From positions 1-35,560 of the forward strand of contig CANJVS010000003.1 of the NCBI GenBank assembly GCA_947477755.1: a DNA stretch of 35,560 nucleotides. The letters run 5' to 3'. The notes beneath the pieces were generated by a model, which was not told where the DNA came from, did not search any database, and saw only the letters and a list, made by a program, of their open reading frames with translations. The position numbers and the translations under genes were made by a program. Below, in pieces: positions 25,206-32,995 of this stretch (positions within the stretch are counted from its first letter, which is position 1; each line of letters starts with the position of its first letter). The DNA comes from Verrucomicrobiaceae bacterium. Its GTDB lineage: Bacteria; Verrucomicrobiota; Verrucomicrobiia; Verrucomicrobiales; Verrucomicrobiaceae.

Positions 25206-26138
25206 TTAAGGGACCACTTCGCCTGAGCCGGTGTAGATCCACTTCTCCACGGCACCATTTTTGATATGAGCTTGGGCTTCGGTATCGAATTTGCCGAACA
25301 TGGTTTGTGTTTCGTATTTGACGATGACCGTCCAGACTCCGTCAGTGAGTTGTGGCTCGCCCCACTCCTTGATGATGTCCGGTTTGATCTCAGTGACCTG
25401 TCCCGACTTCATGCTGGCAACAAGTAGAGGGTAGGTGCCGTCCTTGTCTTTGGCGGGTTTGTCGTTACCGGCTTTGGCAGCGCCTTTGGATTCTGGCGGA
25501 GCATTCTTTGCTCGTTCGGCGGCAACCAGTTTGAACTCATGAGCTCTTTTCAGGGTCGCGGTATAAGTGATTTTCCAGCGTTCGTAACCCTGGGTGAGAA
25601 CATCCTTCAAATCAGTGTCATCGAGAGCCACGGCACCTCTCATTGGCGAGGTGTCGGAAGGTGACACGAGAATGTTCGCGCCGTCCTGGCCCACGGCATA
25701 CATTTTGCCACCTGCCTTCACTTGAGTGGAGGCGCTGGAGGTGCCGATTTTCATGCTCAATTGAAGATCGCGCTTCATGGTCACCTGACGCGGGAAAGCG
25801 CTCTTTGGCAGTGCCGTCCAATTCTTGGTCGCTTCTTCGATACTTGGAAGAACAGGCGCAACGAACTGGTTCGGGTCCACCACCGGCTTTGGCATTTCGG
25901 GCATCGGTTCAGGCTTGGGTGCTTCCATCACCACTTTTGGTTTGGGCGCTTCAACCACCGGCTTGGGTGGCTCGATAACCTTCACTTTCTTCTTAACCAC
26001 GGGTTTTGGGGCCGGGGCGACGACAATCTCCTTTTTATGCTTCTCAAATTTTACATATCCGGCAAGGATGGGGTAAGCATACTGATAGGAGATGTAGCCG
26101 ACTGCGGCTGCGAGAATAAGTACGAGGATGCCTTTCAT
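25206..26138 (-). CDS. Hypothetical membrane-anchored protein with Pro/Lys-rich stalk
   Basis: 310 residues, no recognised family. The N-terminal signal anchor (about 3-26) is followed by a long Pro/Lys/Val-rich stalk (about 40-95) made of PKPVV/APKPK-type repeats, resembling the periplasm-spanning stretch of TonB-like proteins. A globular extracytoplasmic region (about 100-310) follows, with beta-rich pattern and a charged Lys/Ala/Gly insert (about 215-235). There is no TonB C-terminal motif. It sits between khpA and sufT on the same strand with gaps above 120 bp on both sides, so it may be transcribed alone. Confidence 0.72.
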   Translation of the reverse strand: MKGILVLILAAAVGYISYQYAYPILAGYVKFEKHKKEIVVAPAPKPVVKKKVKVIEPPKPVVEAPKPKVVMEAPKPEPMPEMPKPVVDPNQFVAPVLPSIEEATKNWTALPKSAFPRQVTMKRDLQLSMKIGTSSASTQVKAGGKMYAVGQDGANILVSPSDTSPMRGAVALDDTDLKDVLTQGYERWKITYTATLKRAHEFKLVAAERAKNAPPESKGAAKAGNDKPAKDKDGTYPLLVASMKSGQVTEIKPDIIKEWGEPQLTDGVWTVIVKYETQTMFGKFDTEAQAHIKNGAVEKWIYTGSGEVVP

Positions 26139-26299
26139 GGTGGAGGAGGTGTAGCGGAATCCGAGCGAAGTTCAACCACGAGACTCGAAACATGCTGGAT
26201 TAAAGCTCAACCCCTGGACCCGTTTCCAGCATGGATTGCCCAATAAGGGTGTTTCTGACCTTCGCCATGTTAGCCTGGTCGGCCACCAAAAGGTGATCT

Positions 26300-26318
26300 C
26301 ATGGCATCTTGTGCCATG
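26300..26318 (-). terminator. Hairpin downstream of khpA
   Basis: CATGGCA and TGCCATG form a perfect 7-bp stem with a 5-nt loop, about 10 bp past the khpA stop. There is no U-tract, so it could be an mRNA 3'-end stabiliser or a non-canonical terminator of the rpsP-khpA transcript. A second short stem (CACC/GGTG) follows at once. Confidence 0.35.
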
Positions 26319-26328
26319 TCCTTGGATC

Positions 26329-26646
26329 TCAGGCAGCCGCGTCTTCTTCGCGCTTCTGCTCTTGCTCAGCCGTTTCCTCTGCATCGAGATCACGTGCTGC
26401 GCCTACTTTGAGGCTGACTTTAATATGATGCTTCTCGGCCGCAGTGTTGAGCAGCGAGCGGATGGAACTGATGGTCAATCCGTTTTTACCTATGACGTGA
26501 CGAACATCTTCCGGTGCCAGTTGCACACGAAATGAGACCGCCCCATTGGCGTTGTGACTGATGGCGATGCTTGCCTGCTGCGGGTGCTCAATCAGATTGG
26601 CGACCACGTAGGAAAGGAACTCGCGAAGTGCTTCGGGGGCGTCCAT
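26329..26646 (-). CDS. khpA: KH-domain RNA-binding protein KhpA
   Basis: 105 residues. A single KH domain contains the GXXG loop in HVIGKNGLTISSIRSLLNTAA, preceded by LREFLSYVVANLIEHP, the usual KhpA N-terminus. The C-terminal ~18 residues are a Glu/Ala-rich acidic tail not always present. KhpA binds RNA, often with KhpB/Jag, and affects cell-wall growth and sRNA-type regulation. It follows rpsP by 68 bp, the standard rpsP-khpA order, but rimM, trmD and rplS are absent downstream. Confidence 0.92.
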   Translation of the reverse strand: MDAPEALREFLSYVVANLIEHPQQASIAISHNANGAVSFRVQLAPEDVRHVIGKNGLTISSIRSLLNTAAEKHHIKVSLKVGAARDLDAEETAEQEQKREEDAAA

Positions 26647-26714
26647 AGAGATAAAAAATGGTCACTGGACCCAAGCCGCCGAGTCCCGGCGGCTACCTGC
26701 CTTCTATCTGCGAA

Positions 26715-26963
26715 TTACTTCGCAGCGGCTTGCGCCTTCTTGATCAGACTGCGGACGGTGGGGGATGGCTGGGCACCCTTGGAAATCCAGTCATTCACCT
26801 TGTCGAGATTGACGTTGGCATTGCCTTTCTCCTTGGCTGGATCGTAGGTGCCAAGGATGTCAAGGAAGCGACCATCGCGGGGGAAACGTTTGTCAGCGGC
26901 GACAATACGGAAGACGTGATGCCCTTTGGCACCTTCTTGACGGAGACGAATAACTACAGCCAT
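26715..26963 (-). CDS. rpsP: 30S ribosomal protein S16
   Basis: 82 residues, the standard S16 length. It contains the characteristic N-terminus MAVVIRLRQEGAK (canonical MVKIRLxRxGxK), FRIVAADKRFPRDGRFLDILGTYDP, and the C-terminal pattern VNDWISKGAQPSPTVRSLIKKA. It is a structural protein of the 30S subunit and is needed for its assembly. It sits 176 bp downstream of the small basic protein gene and 68 bp upstream of khpA. Confidence 0.98.
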   Translation of the reverse strand: MAVVIRLRQEGAKGHHVFRIVAADKRFPRDGRFLDILGTYDPAKEKGNANVNLDKVNDWISKGAQPSPTVRSLIKKAQAAAK

Positions 26964-27139
26964 GATTTTTTATGTTCGAACTATTTTTCGGGGAGGCGGA
27001 CAGTGGGAGAGAAGGTTAAGAAATCAAGAGCTTTTTTGAGCTTTCTCCCATGCTGGTATCGGGGTGATACCGCACCGGGAGAGAGATTTCCGCCTTGGCA
27101 CTACTGGTTGGACCAGATGCCACCACGTCCAGAGGGCAC

Positions 27140-27355
27140 TTACTCGGCAGCAGGGGCTTCGGCAGCAGCGGGTTTGGCGGCGACAGGCTTGGCAACCTTC
27201 TTGGCGGCAGGTTTCTTGACAGCGGTTTTCTTAGCTTTTGGCTCGCTCTTGACGGCGGATTTGCGGCTTGCACCTGATTTAACCAAAGCCTTCTTGCGGG
27301 CTTTGTAGGCTTTAAGGCGGCGGCGTTTGACGATCTTATTGAGTTGCTGTCCCAT
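27140..27355 (-). CDS. Small basic Lys/Ala-rich protein
   Basis: 71 residues, strongly basic. The N-terminal third (MGQQLNKIVKRRRLKAYKAR) is a helical Arg/Lys cluster. The rest is a low-complexity tail of Lys/Ala/Pro with AKK/KKPAAKK repeats resembling histone H1-type or ribosome-associated tails, ending in an acidic APAAE. A nucleic-acid-binding role is inferred from composition only. It lies upstream of rpsP on the same strand with a 176-bp gap that includes a small hairpin (27055-27071), and is divergent from ribE. Confidence 0.7.
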   Translation of the reverse strand: MGQQLNKIVKRRRLKAYKARKKALVKSGASRKSAVKSEPKAKKTAVKKPAAKKVAKPVAAKPAAAEAPAAE

Positions 27356-27498
27356 GTGGAGTTTGTGTGGTTGGTTGCTAGAAAAACGGCTCGGAGAGTG
27401 GCACCTTCCTCACGGGAATCAAGAAGCTATTCACAATTCCCCTGACTGCCGGCTCGCGGCTTGCGTCTTTCAGCCATTGGTTATACACAGCAGGCATC

Positions 27499-28104
27499 AT
27501 GTTTACCGGTCTTGTCGAAGCCACAGCAACCGTCATCTCAATCGAGTGCCGAGGTGATGGTGCACGTCTATCATTAAGTGCCGGTATGATGGTTAACGAG
27601 CTGACGCTCGGCGAAAGCGTGGCGGTGAATGGTTGCTGCCTAACCGTTGCTGATTATGACACGGTCGCCCTGACGGTCAGCTTCGACCTGCTCATGCAAA
27701 CACTTCGTGTCACCAGCCTGGGTGACTTGCAGCCTGGAGGCCTGGTGAATCTGGAGCGGGCGATGGCCCTGGGCACGCGCTTCGGTGGACATCTCGTTCA
27801 GGGGCATGTCGATGCAACGGTGAGCATCCTTGATTGGCGAATGATAGGCCAGGATCATCGACTTGAAGTGGAATTGCCTTCGGAACATCGTGGTTTGGTC
27901 ATCCCGAAGGGCTCCATCTGTCTGGACGGCATCTCCCTCACCGCTGCGGAGGTCACCGAAACAAGCGTCGTCTGCTGGATCATCCCGCACACCTACCAAG
28001 TCACGAATCTGCACACGAAGAGGGCAGGGGAGCGACTCAACATCGAGTTCGACATGCTCGGCAAGTATGTTCGCGAGATGATGAAAGCGCAGTCGATGAA
28101 GTGA
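27499..28104 (+). CDS. ribE: Riboflavin synthase, alpha chain
   Basis: 201 residues, the normal length. The enzyme dismutates two 6,7-dimethyl-8-ribityllumazines into riboflavin and the pyrimidine precursor. It consists of two repeated lumazine-binding barrels. Repeat 1 starts with the invariant MFTGLVE and holds GESVAVNGCCLTV; repeat 2 holds GHLVQGHVDATV and IPKGSICLDGISLT. It stands alone: no ribB/A, ribD or ribH is in the window, and I found no FMN aptamer in the 143 bp upstream. It converges with the B12 receptor gene. Confidence 0.97.
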   Translation: MFTGLVEATATVISIECRGDGARLSLSAGMMVNELTLGESVAVNGCCLTVADYDTVALTVSFDLLMQTLRVTSLGDLQPGGLVNLERAMALGTRFGGHLVQGHVDATVSILDWRMIGQDHRLEVELPSEHRGLVIPKGSICLDGISLTAAEVTETSVVCWIIPHTYQVTNLHTKRAGERLNIEFDMLGKYVREMMKAQSMK

Positions 28105-28122
28105 AGCGGGATTCAACCCGCT
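28105..28122. terminator. Bidirectional hairpin between convergent ribE and btuB
   Basis: AGCGGG and CCCGCT form a perfect 6-bp stem with a 6-nt loop, directly after the ribE stop and 39 bp beyond the btuB stop on the other strand. There is no T-run on either side. Its placement between convergent genes suggests transcription termination or 3'-end protection. Confidence 0.5.
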
Positions 28123-28161
28123 CCACCTGAATCAATGTTGGTGGACTAATGCCAGTTCGGC

Positions 28162-30027
28162 TTAGAAACGAAATTTCACGCCTGCATAGGCACCGGTATC
28201 CAGCGCGGGAAACCCCGGGATCTCCGCATATTGTTCTCCGAGCAAGTTTTCAATTCGGGCAAAAATCTCCGCGTTCCGGCGCAGCCGCCAGGACGCGCTG
28301 AGGCGCACATTCAGGTAATCCTCGACATCCGTCTGTCCAAGTGCGGTGAAGTCCTCGCGATCGATGACATAATTGGCGCTCAGGCTGAAAGTCACATCCT
28401 GATGCGGTTGAACTGTAATGCCGCCCGAGAGCGAGTGACGCGGGCGCCTTACGAGCCTTGCCCGACTCGTATCATCCGTAGCGTCGAGGTAGGTGTAGTT
28501 CAGATTCAAACCGAACCCTTTGCAGGGATTCCAATCGAGCCCCGACTCCAGCCCCTGAGTGGTGGCCTTTCCCACCGCGACAGGGATGTAAAAAGGGGGG
28601 AGATATTGATAAGTATTCCGCAGGTCATTGCGGAAACCTGTCACATGGATTCTGAGCTTGTTGGCCAAAAACGGCTGTTCAATCCCAACCTCATACCCGC
28701 GGCTGCGCTCCGGGTTGAGCAGATTCGGATTGCCACCAAAAACGGGCGTCAAATCCTGAGGTGTCGGTGGAGTGAAAGCGGTGCCGTAGTTGGCATGCAG
28801 CACCGTCTGGATCAAAGGCACACGATAACTCAAGCCTGAGCGCCAGGTCACGGCCTCATTGAAATCTGAGTAGCGATCATAACGCAATCCGCCCAGTAAA
28901 TTCAATCCCGGCAGCACTTCTGCCTGCGACTGCAGAAACAGCGCCAAGTTCGTCTGCGACTGCGCGATGTCCTCCATGCCGGCACTGTCATTGAACCGCG
29001 TGATGAATTGATCCTGCAGCCATGTACCTGCCGTGATGGACCATTGATCCATGACCTGGACCACGCTTTGATATTCCAGGAAATCCGAGCGCGATGAAAT
29101 GCGATTGTTAGGCTGCCCCCCCCCGGGGAAACCCGTGGCCACCTGCCGGAACTGACTGTGTGAAAATGTCAGGGTCTGTTTCCAGCGCTCGTTCGTCTCC
29201 CATATCAGCCTTGGAGAAGCGCTCCAAAATTCAGTTAACAAATGATTATTCTGATCATTCACCGCAATTGTTCCAGGCGTACCGACATCCGCCGTGTAGT
29301 GGCGCAGATCCAGGTCAAATCGCAGGCTGTCGTCAATCTGATAGCCCATCTTGCCCGCCGCGCTGGTCTGCTGAAACTGGCTGTTGATTCGCTGTCCCTG
29401 AATATCCGTCCTGCTTGCTTCAAAGCCCCAGTCCAAGTCTCCGGCTGAACCCAGCGTGCTGATGCCTTCACGGAATGTTCCATAGCTTCCGGTCTCAAAG
29501 AACGTTGTCGTCTCAGGCTTCACTAAACCGCGTCCGCTTCGAGTGATGATATTGATCACGCCACCCATGGTACGTCCTCCATAAATGCTGGCCGCCGGAC
29601 CGCGCAGCACCTCGATGCGCTCCACATTGTCCAGAGTTGTGGTTTCGAGATTGAAGGATCCGGCAAGGTTTCCAGGCATCGGCCGCCCATCGATGAGCAG
29701 CGCCGTGTCCTTTGTCGTCGTTCCTCGAACCATCACGGTGGCGACGTTGCCGGTGACGCCGGGTGTGGCGATGGTCAACCCCGGCACAGCTCTCAGCGCG
29801 TCTGGCAGCAGGGGATACTTTTCCTGATCAATTTTTTTTCGATCGATGACCGTGATGCTTGATGCTGTTCGCCAGGCTTCAGTCTCGGTCTTTGTTGCCG
29901 TGATCACCGTCACCGGCAATTCCTTCACGGGTTCATTCTCTTCCGCTCCATGCAGCAGATGGCTGCTAAGGAGTGTGATCCCTGCGAATCTGAGTGCGGG
30001 GCATAGTCGTGTCTTTGGATATGTCAT
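28162..30027 (-). CDS. btuB: TonB-dependent outer-membrane receptor, probable vitamin B12 transporter BtuB
   Basis: About 621 residues from the ATG at 30027, which opens a signal peptide (about 1-27, ending LLHGAE); the longer in-frame start at 30159 lies inside the riboswitch. A TonB-box-like PVTVITATKT and a plug domain follow (ITVIDRKKI, LPDALRAVPGLTI, MVRGTTTKDTALLIDGRPM, VERIEVLRGPAASIYGGRTMGGVINIITR). A 22-strand-type barrel then ends in the aromatic FRF terminus. At about 620 residues it is BtuB-sized. Family alone would allow other ligands, but the cobalamin riboswitch upstream makes B12/corrinoid uptake the best call. No btuF, btuC or btuD gene is adjacent. Confidence 0.9.
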   Translation of the reverse strand: MTYPKTRLCPALRFAGITLLSSHLLHGAEENEPVKELPVTVITATKTETEAWRTASSITVIDRKKIDQEKYPLLPDALRAVPGLTIATPGVTGNVATVMVRGTTTKDTALLIDGRPMPGNLAGSFNLETTTLDNVERIEVLRGPAASIYGGRTMGGVINIITRSGRGLVKPETTTFFETGSYGTFREGISTLGSAGDLDWGFEASRTDIQGQRINSQFQQTSAAGKMGYQIDDSLRFDLDLRHYTADVGTPGTIAVNDQNNHLLTEFWSASPRLIWETNERWKQTLTFSHSQFRQVATGFPGGGQPNNRISSRSDFLEYQSVVQVMDQWSITAGTWLQDQFITRFNDSAGMEDIAQSQTNLALFLQSQAEVLPGLNLLGGLRYDRYSDFNEAVTWRSGLSYRVPLIQTVLHANYGTAFTPPTPQDLTPVFGGNPNLLNPERSRGYEVGIEQPFLANKLRIHVTGFRNDLRNTYQYLPPFYIPVAVGKATTQGLESGLDWNPCKGFGLNLNYTYLDATDDTSRARLVRRPRHSLSGGITVQPHQDVTFSLSANYVIDREDFTALGQTDVEDYLNVRLSASWRLRRNAEIFARIENLLGEQYAEIPGFPALDTGAYAGVKFRF

Positions 30028-30061
30028 TGGGGCCGTTGCTTCATTACTTGCGATGAAGTGT

Positions 30062-30092
30062 GAACCCGCCGTTCTCCACATGAAGGGGCGGG
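30062..30092 (-). promoter_or_regulatory. GC hairpin in the riboswitch expression platform
   Basis: CCCGCC (30087-30092) and GGCGGG (30065-30070) pair in a 6-bp all-GC stem with a 16-nt loop, between the aptamer's 3' end and the btuB start. It may be the switch that terminates transcription or hides the start region. There is no U-run, so translation control is at least as likely. Confidence 0.45.
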
Positions 30093-30098
30093 CGTGAG

Positions 30099-30293
30099 CA
30101 TTCGGAGAGAGATATTCGGACTCCGGGTTTGTGTGTGGTTGCCCGCACGCCTCTCTCACTCGCCTTCACCCTTGGTTGCCCTCGGATTGACTTTGCCCGC
30201 GAATCATCACTGACCAGCGTGTTGTGAAATTGTGACCCGTTACCGCAGCGCGACTGTGGCCGATTTTCACGGCCTTCCCTGCATCTACGAATG
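30099..30293 (-). promoter_or_regulatory. Cobalamin (AdoCbl) riboswitch
   Basis: On the minus strand, closing stem P1 is formed by CATTCG (30293-30288) and CGAATG (30104-30099). Inside are the conserved GGGAA (30279-30275), CGTGAAAATCGG, and the B12 box region GTCGCGCTGCGGTAACGG (about 30254-30237), the core consensus of the class. Near the 3' side is AGTCCGAATATC (30122-30111), matching the conserved AGTCcGAAtAcC element. Order, spacing and the position 72 nt upstream of a TonB receptor start all fit. B12 binding should repress the receptor. Confidence 0.92.
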
Positions 30294-30522
30294 ACTGCCC
30301 GGATCATCATCATGACCCGGGACGAATAAAGAAAACGTTGCGCTGCAAGCGCGCCGCCGTGGTTGGCAATACCGGATCAGCCATGGTCATGCAAGCGGAT
30401 GTTGCCTTAGGGATCAGACAAGTTCCCGGGATCTCACGCATCTTTGATAGTGTTCCGGATTTTCATGGGGCAGGGGCACCTTTCCGCTTCATCTGCTTCC
30501 AACTTACGCTATCCTCAGTTGC
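30294..30522. other. Intergenic region upstream of the riboswitch and of the M20 peptidase
   Basis: This stretch must hold the btuB promoter (minus) and the M20 peptidase promoter (plus). I see no convincing -35/-10 pair. One hairpin stands out, CCCGG/CCGGG around an ATCATCATCATGA loop (about 30298-30321), just 5' of the riboswitch P1. Short ORFs here show no protein-like character. Confidence 0.4.
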
Positions 30523-31737
30523 ATGGACTCGGCCCGGCTCATCGAAAGCGCTCAACAGCATCTGCCCGCCGCACTGGAATGGCTCCGGCGCATGGTTCAG
30601 ATCAACAGCTACACCTCAAATGTTGCAGGCGTTAACGCGCTGGGCCAACTCACCGCCGAGTGTTTCGCTTCAATGGGTTTCACCGCCCAATTCATCCCGG
30701 CCACCGATCCTCAGCATGGCAGTCATCTTTTCCTCAGTCGCGGTCCATTGGACCTGCCGGCTGTCGTCCTTGTGACTCATCTGGATACCGTTTTTCCATC
30801 CGAAGAAGAGCTCCGAAACAATTTCAATTGGCAGCCTGAAGCCTCCCGAATCTATGGCCCTGGAACCGTCGATAACAAAGGAGGCACGGCACTCATTTGG
30901 CTCATGTTGCGTGTTCTGATGGATGTCCATCCTGCGCTTTTTGAATCTACCACTTGGCTCATTGCCGCCAATTCTGCTGAAGAGGTCATCGGCACCGATT
31001 TTGCTGAACGCACCTCCGAACTGTGTCACCACGCCGCGCGTGCCGTGCTCGTTTTCGAAGGCGGACCGCGAGAGGGCAAGGACTGGCACCTTGTCACTTC
31101 ACGGAAAGGCCGGGCCGAATACCGGATCACTTGCACCGGACGTGCCGCTCACGCCGGCAGCAGTCATGCTGAGGGTATCAATGCTATCGTCGAACTCGCC
31201 CGGTTGCTGCCAAAAGTTGCGGCACTCACATCTCCAGAGAGCGAACTGACCGTCAATATTGCCAACATTCAGGGTGGAACTGCTCTTAACCGCGTGCCTC
31301 ACGAGGCCACTGCTGAGTTGGAGATGCGTGCCTTTGATCCCGAGGCGCTTAGCCTGGCCGGAATGGTGCTGGAGAGCATGGGAGGAGTGGCTGAAGGCGG
31401 CGCACTGGTACAAATTGACTGTGTCGGTCGGACTCGTGCCTGGCCAGGTGGCGACGGCACCCAGGCCTTGTTTGAACTTTGGGCCAAACATGCCGACACG
31501 CTCGGCATTAAAGCGATTTCAATGAAACGTGGAGGGCTTAGCGATGCCAATTATCTTTGCCAACTAGGCCCGACACTTGATGCACTTGGTCCGGTGGGTG
31601 GCAATGCTCATTGCTCTGAGCGCACTTCAGACGGCACTAAAATTCCTGAATATGTCGAACAAGACAGCTTTGTGCCAAAGGCTGTATTGAACCTCCTCGC
31701 CTTGGAGGATTTTCTCGCCAGCCAGCCGAATCCATGA
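30523..31737 (+). CDS. M20-family metallopeptidase (carboxypeptidase G2 / ArgE / DapE-like)
   Basis: 404 residues, no signal peptide. The dinuclear zinc site is readable: LVTHLDTVF (His and the Asp two on), GPGTVDNKGG (bridging Asp), NSAEEVIG (catalytic Glu and metal Glu), VFEGGP (Glu ligand) and GNAHCSERT (last His). The dimerisation domain includes GRAAHAGSSHAEGINAI with its conserved His. The arrangement is closest to carboxypeptidase G2-type members, which remove C-terminal Glu or similar amide-linked groups; the substrate cannot be set from sequence. It is monocistronic: btuB is divergent and the IS1-type element follows. Confidence 0.92.
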   Translation: MDSARLIESAQQHLPAALEWLRRMVQINSYTSNVAGVNALGQLTAECFASMGFTAQFIPATDPQHGSHLFLSRGPLDLPAVVLVTHLDTVFPSEEELRNNFNWQPEASRIYGPGTVDNKGGTALIWLMLRVLMDVHPALFESTTWLIAANSAEEVIGTDFAERTSELCHHAARAVLVFEGGPREGKDWHLVTSRKGRAEYRITCTGRAAHAGSSHAEGINAIVELARLLPKVAALTSPESELTVNIANIQGGTALNRVPHEATAELEMRAFDPEALSLAGMVLESMGGVAEGGALVQIDCVGRTRAWPGGDGTQALFELWAKHADTLGIKAISMKRGGLSDANYLCQLGPTLDALGPVGGNAHCSERTSDGTKIPEYVEQDSFVPKAVLNLLALEDFLASQPNP

Positions 31738-31792
31738 TCTCGAGATGCCTCCCAGGACATGCAGTAGCTGTCCCGCGGGTCGTTTTAATAAC

Positions 31793-31809
31793 TACATACA
31801 ATGTATGTA
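31793..31809. promoter_or_regulatory. 17-bp operator-like palindrome
   Basis: TACATACA-A-TGTATGTA is a perfect inverted repeat with 8-bp arms and a 1-bp centre. It is A/T-rich and followed by a -10-like TATAGT (31813-31818). It stands 7 bp outside the left target duplication of the IS1-type element, so it belongs to the target locus. It resembles a repressor site over a promoter, but the gene it would control is not evident. Confidence 0.5.
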
Positions 31810-31815
31810 AAGTAT

Positions 31816-31823
31816 AGTCTTGT
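31816..31823 (+). repeat. Left copy of 8-bp target-site duplication
   Basis: AGTCTTGT directly abuts the left terminal inverted repeat; an identical copy abuts the right one (33065-33072). Eight base pairs is within the range made by IS1-family elements. Confidence 0.85.
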
Positions 31824-31841
31824 GGTGGTGGGTCAGATGCT

Positions 31842-32273
31842 TTATGGTAAATCAGTTCGATAAGCGATCCCCGGCTTGCGAACCACTGGATCAGGGCCGC
31901 CGCTCTCAGGATCGAGATACCATGGAGTTCTTGGAGCCTGCGGAGTAAACGTTTTTGGCGTTCTCCGTGGAGCGCTGAACTTCAAACGTGTAAACGCCTG
32001 CTCAAACTGAAGCCTTTCCCGTTCAGCTAAAGACTCGTCCATCATGGCAATGACGTCTTCAAGCGTCCATTGGTGATCAGAGATTCCAGCGGCCTGTGCT
32101 GGCGTCTTCTTGATTGTGCTATGCTTGCGGCAGAAATTGTAGTTCATGAATGACAGCGCCAGCATGTGGCAGTGATTTTCTGTCTTCTTGCTGAATGCGT
32201 TTGTGAGGCGTGTGAAACGGCGGTTTCCCATGCGAATCGTGAGGTTGGCGCGCTCAACGTAGCTAGTGCTCGT
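31842..32273 (-). pseudogene. IS1-family transposase, C-terminal fragment
   Basis: The fragment encodes STSYVERANLTIRMGNRR, FTRLTNAFSKKTENHCH and NYNFCRKHSTIKKTPAQAAG, the well-known C-terminal part of single-ORF IS1-family transposases, in which the Glu of SYVER is probably the last DDE residue. The homology begins about 14 codons before the internal ATG at 32231 and is preceded by an in-frame TAA at 32282-32280, so the N-terminal helix-turn-helix and both catalytic Asp residues are gone. After the conserved part comes a tail of ~60 residues; the stop sits next to the left inverted repeat. Confidence 0.85.
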
Positions 32274-32867
32274 GCCATTTTAAAAGCGCGACAAATGCGG
32301 GTATTTGATGGCGAAGTTTTTACCCGCTACGCAGAAGCGGCAGAATCTTTTGTTATCTCAGTGGCAAAAGTTGGGATTATTGCCCTAATTGATGAGGCCA
32401 CAGGACATCAAGACTCACGACCAAGAGACGATCTCCAAAAACACCTCGATAAGTATCTCAAAAAGGAATTTGCCGCATGGTCTAAGCGATTCCCGGACGA
32501 TTTTTATGAAGAGATGTATCGCCTCAAAGGCTGGCAGTGGCAAGGTATGAAGGTCAATCGCTTCCAAGTCGTAGCATTTTACACAAACGATCTGATTTAT
32601 TCACGACTGACACCAGGGATGCTTGAAGAGCTTCAACAGATAAATCCAGCAAATGAGTTTGGGTTACGCAATCACAAACACCATCAGCATCTAACGCATG
32701 ATATTGGACATCCCGCTTTGCAGCAGCATTTATATGCCATTATCGGCATGATGAGAGCATCGACCAGTTGGGGGCCTTTTGTGCGGATGATCGACCGCGC
32801 TTTCCCAAAAATTGGCTCTACTTATGCGCTTGCCCTTGATGATGATGAACTAAATCCACCTGATTAA
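32274..32867 (+). pseudogene. P63C-domain protein, N-terminally truncated
   Basis: The frame encodes AILKARQMRVF, VAKVGIIALIDEATGHQ, FYEEMYRLKGWQWQGMKVNR, YTNDLIYSRLTPGMLEELQ, and RNHKHHQHLTHDIGHPALQQ, the P63C domain (PF10546), a domain of unknown function often found in phage-related and mobile DNA. Complete family members have a further N-terminal region. Here homology stops where the oppositely oriented transposase fragment begins, and in-frame codons further 5' (from 32166) are antisense to that fragment. An ATG at 32295 could still start a shortened product of about 190 residues, so residual expression is possible. Confidence 0.75.
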
Positions 32868-32995
32868 TTTGGCTTTGGGTCAGCTTTCTCCAATACCTTT
32901 GCAAACACCCTTTGGGCCGCAGAAACACCGCTTTCTGCGGCTTTTGCTTTGGCTTTGCGGGTGGCTTGCTTCTTGGTTGTGCGCGTCTTTGTCAT
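32864..32995 (-). CDS. Small basic ORF inside the IS1-type element
   Basis: 43 residues, with a Lys/Arg/Thr-rich N-terminus (MTKTRTTKKQATRKAKAKAA) followed by an amphipathic helix (SAAQRVFAKVLEKA). The stop overlaps the stop of the P63C frame. The ATG lies 57 bp inside the right inverted repeat, in the place of a first gene read from that end. No family recognised; it may be real or chance. Confidence 0.35.
   Translation of the reverse strand: MTKTRTTKKQATRKAKAKAAESGVSAAQRVFAKVLEKADPKPN

Noticed and set aside
26139-26328. Possible tRNA or other structured RNA between khpA and the membrane-anchored unknown (CATGCTGG/CCAGCATG repeat, GTTTCGAGTC-like T-loop)
   Set aside because: No acceptor stem, anticodon arm or CCA arrangement could be assembled around the T-loop-like string; only simple hairpins remain.
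27356-27498. FMN riboswitch upstream of ribE
   Set aside because: The region is too short for the full aptamer and shows none of its conserved core strings.
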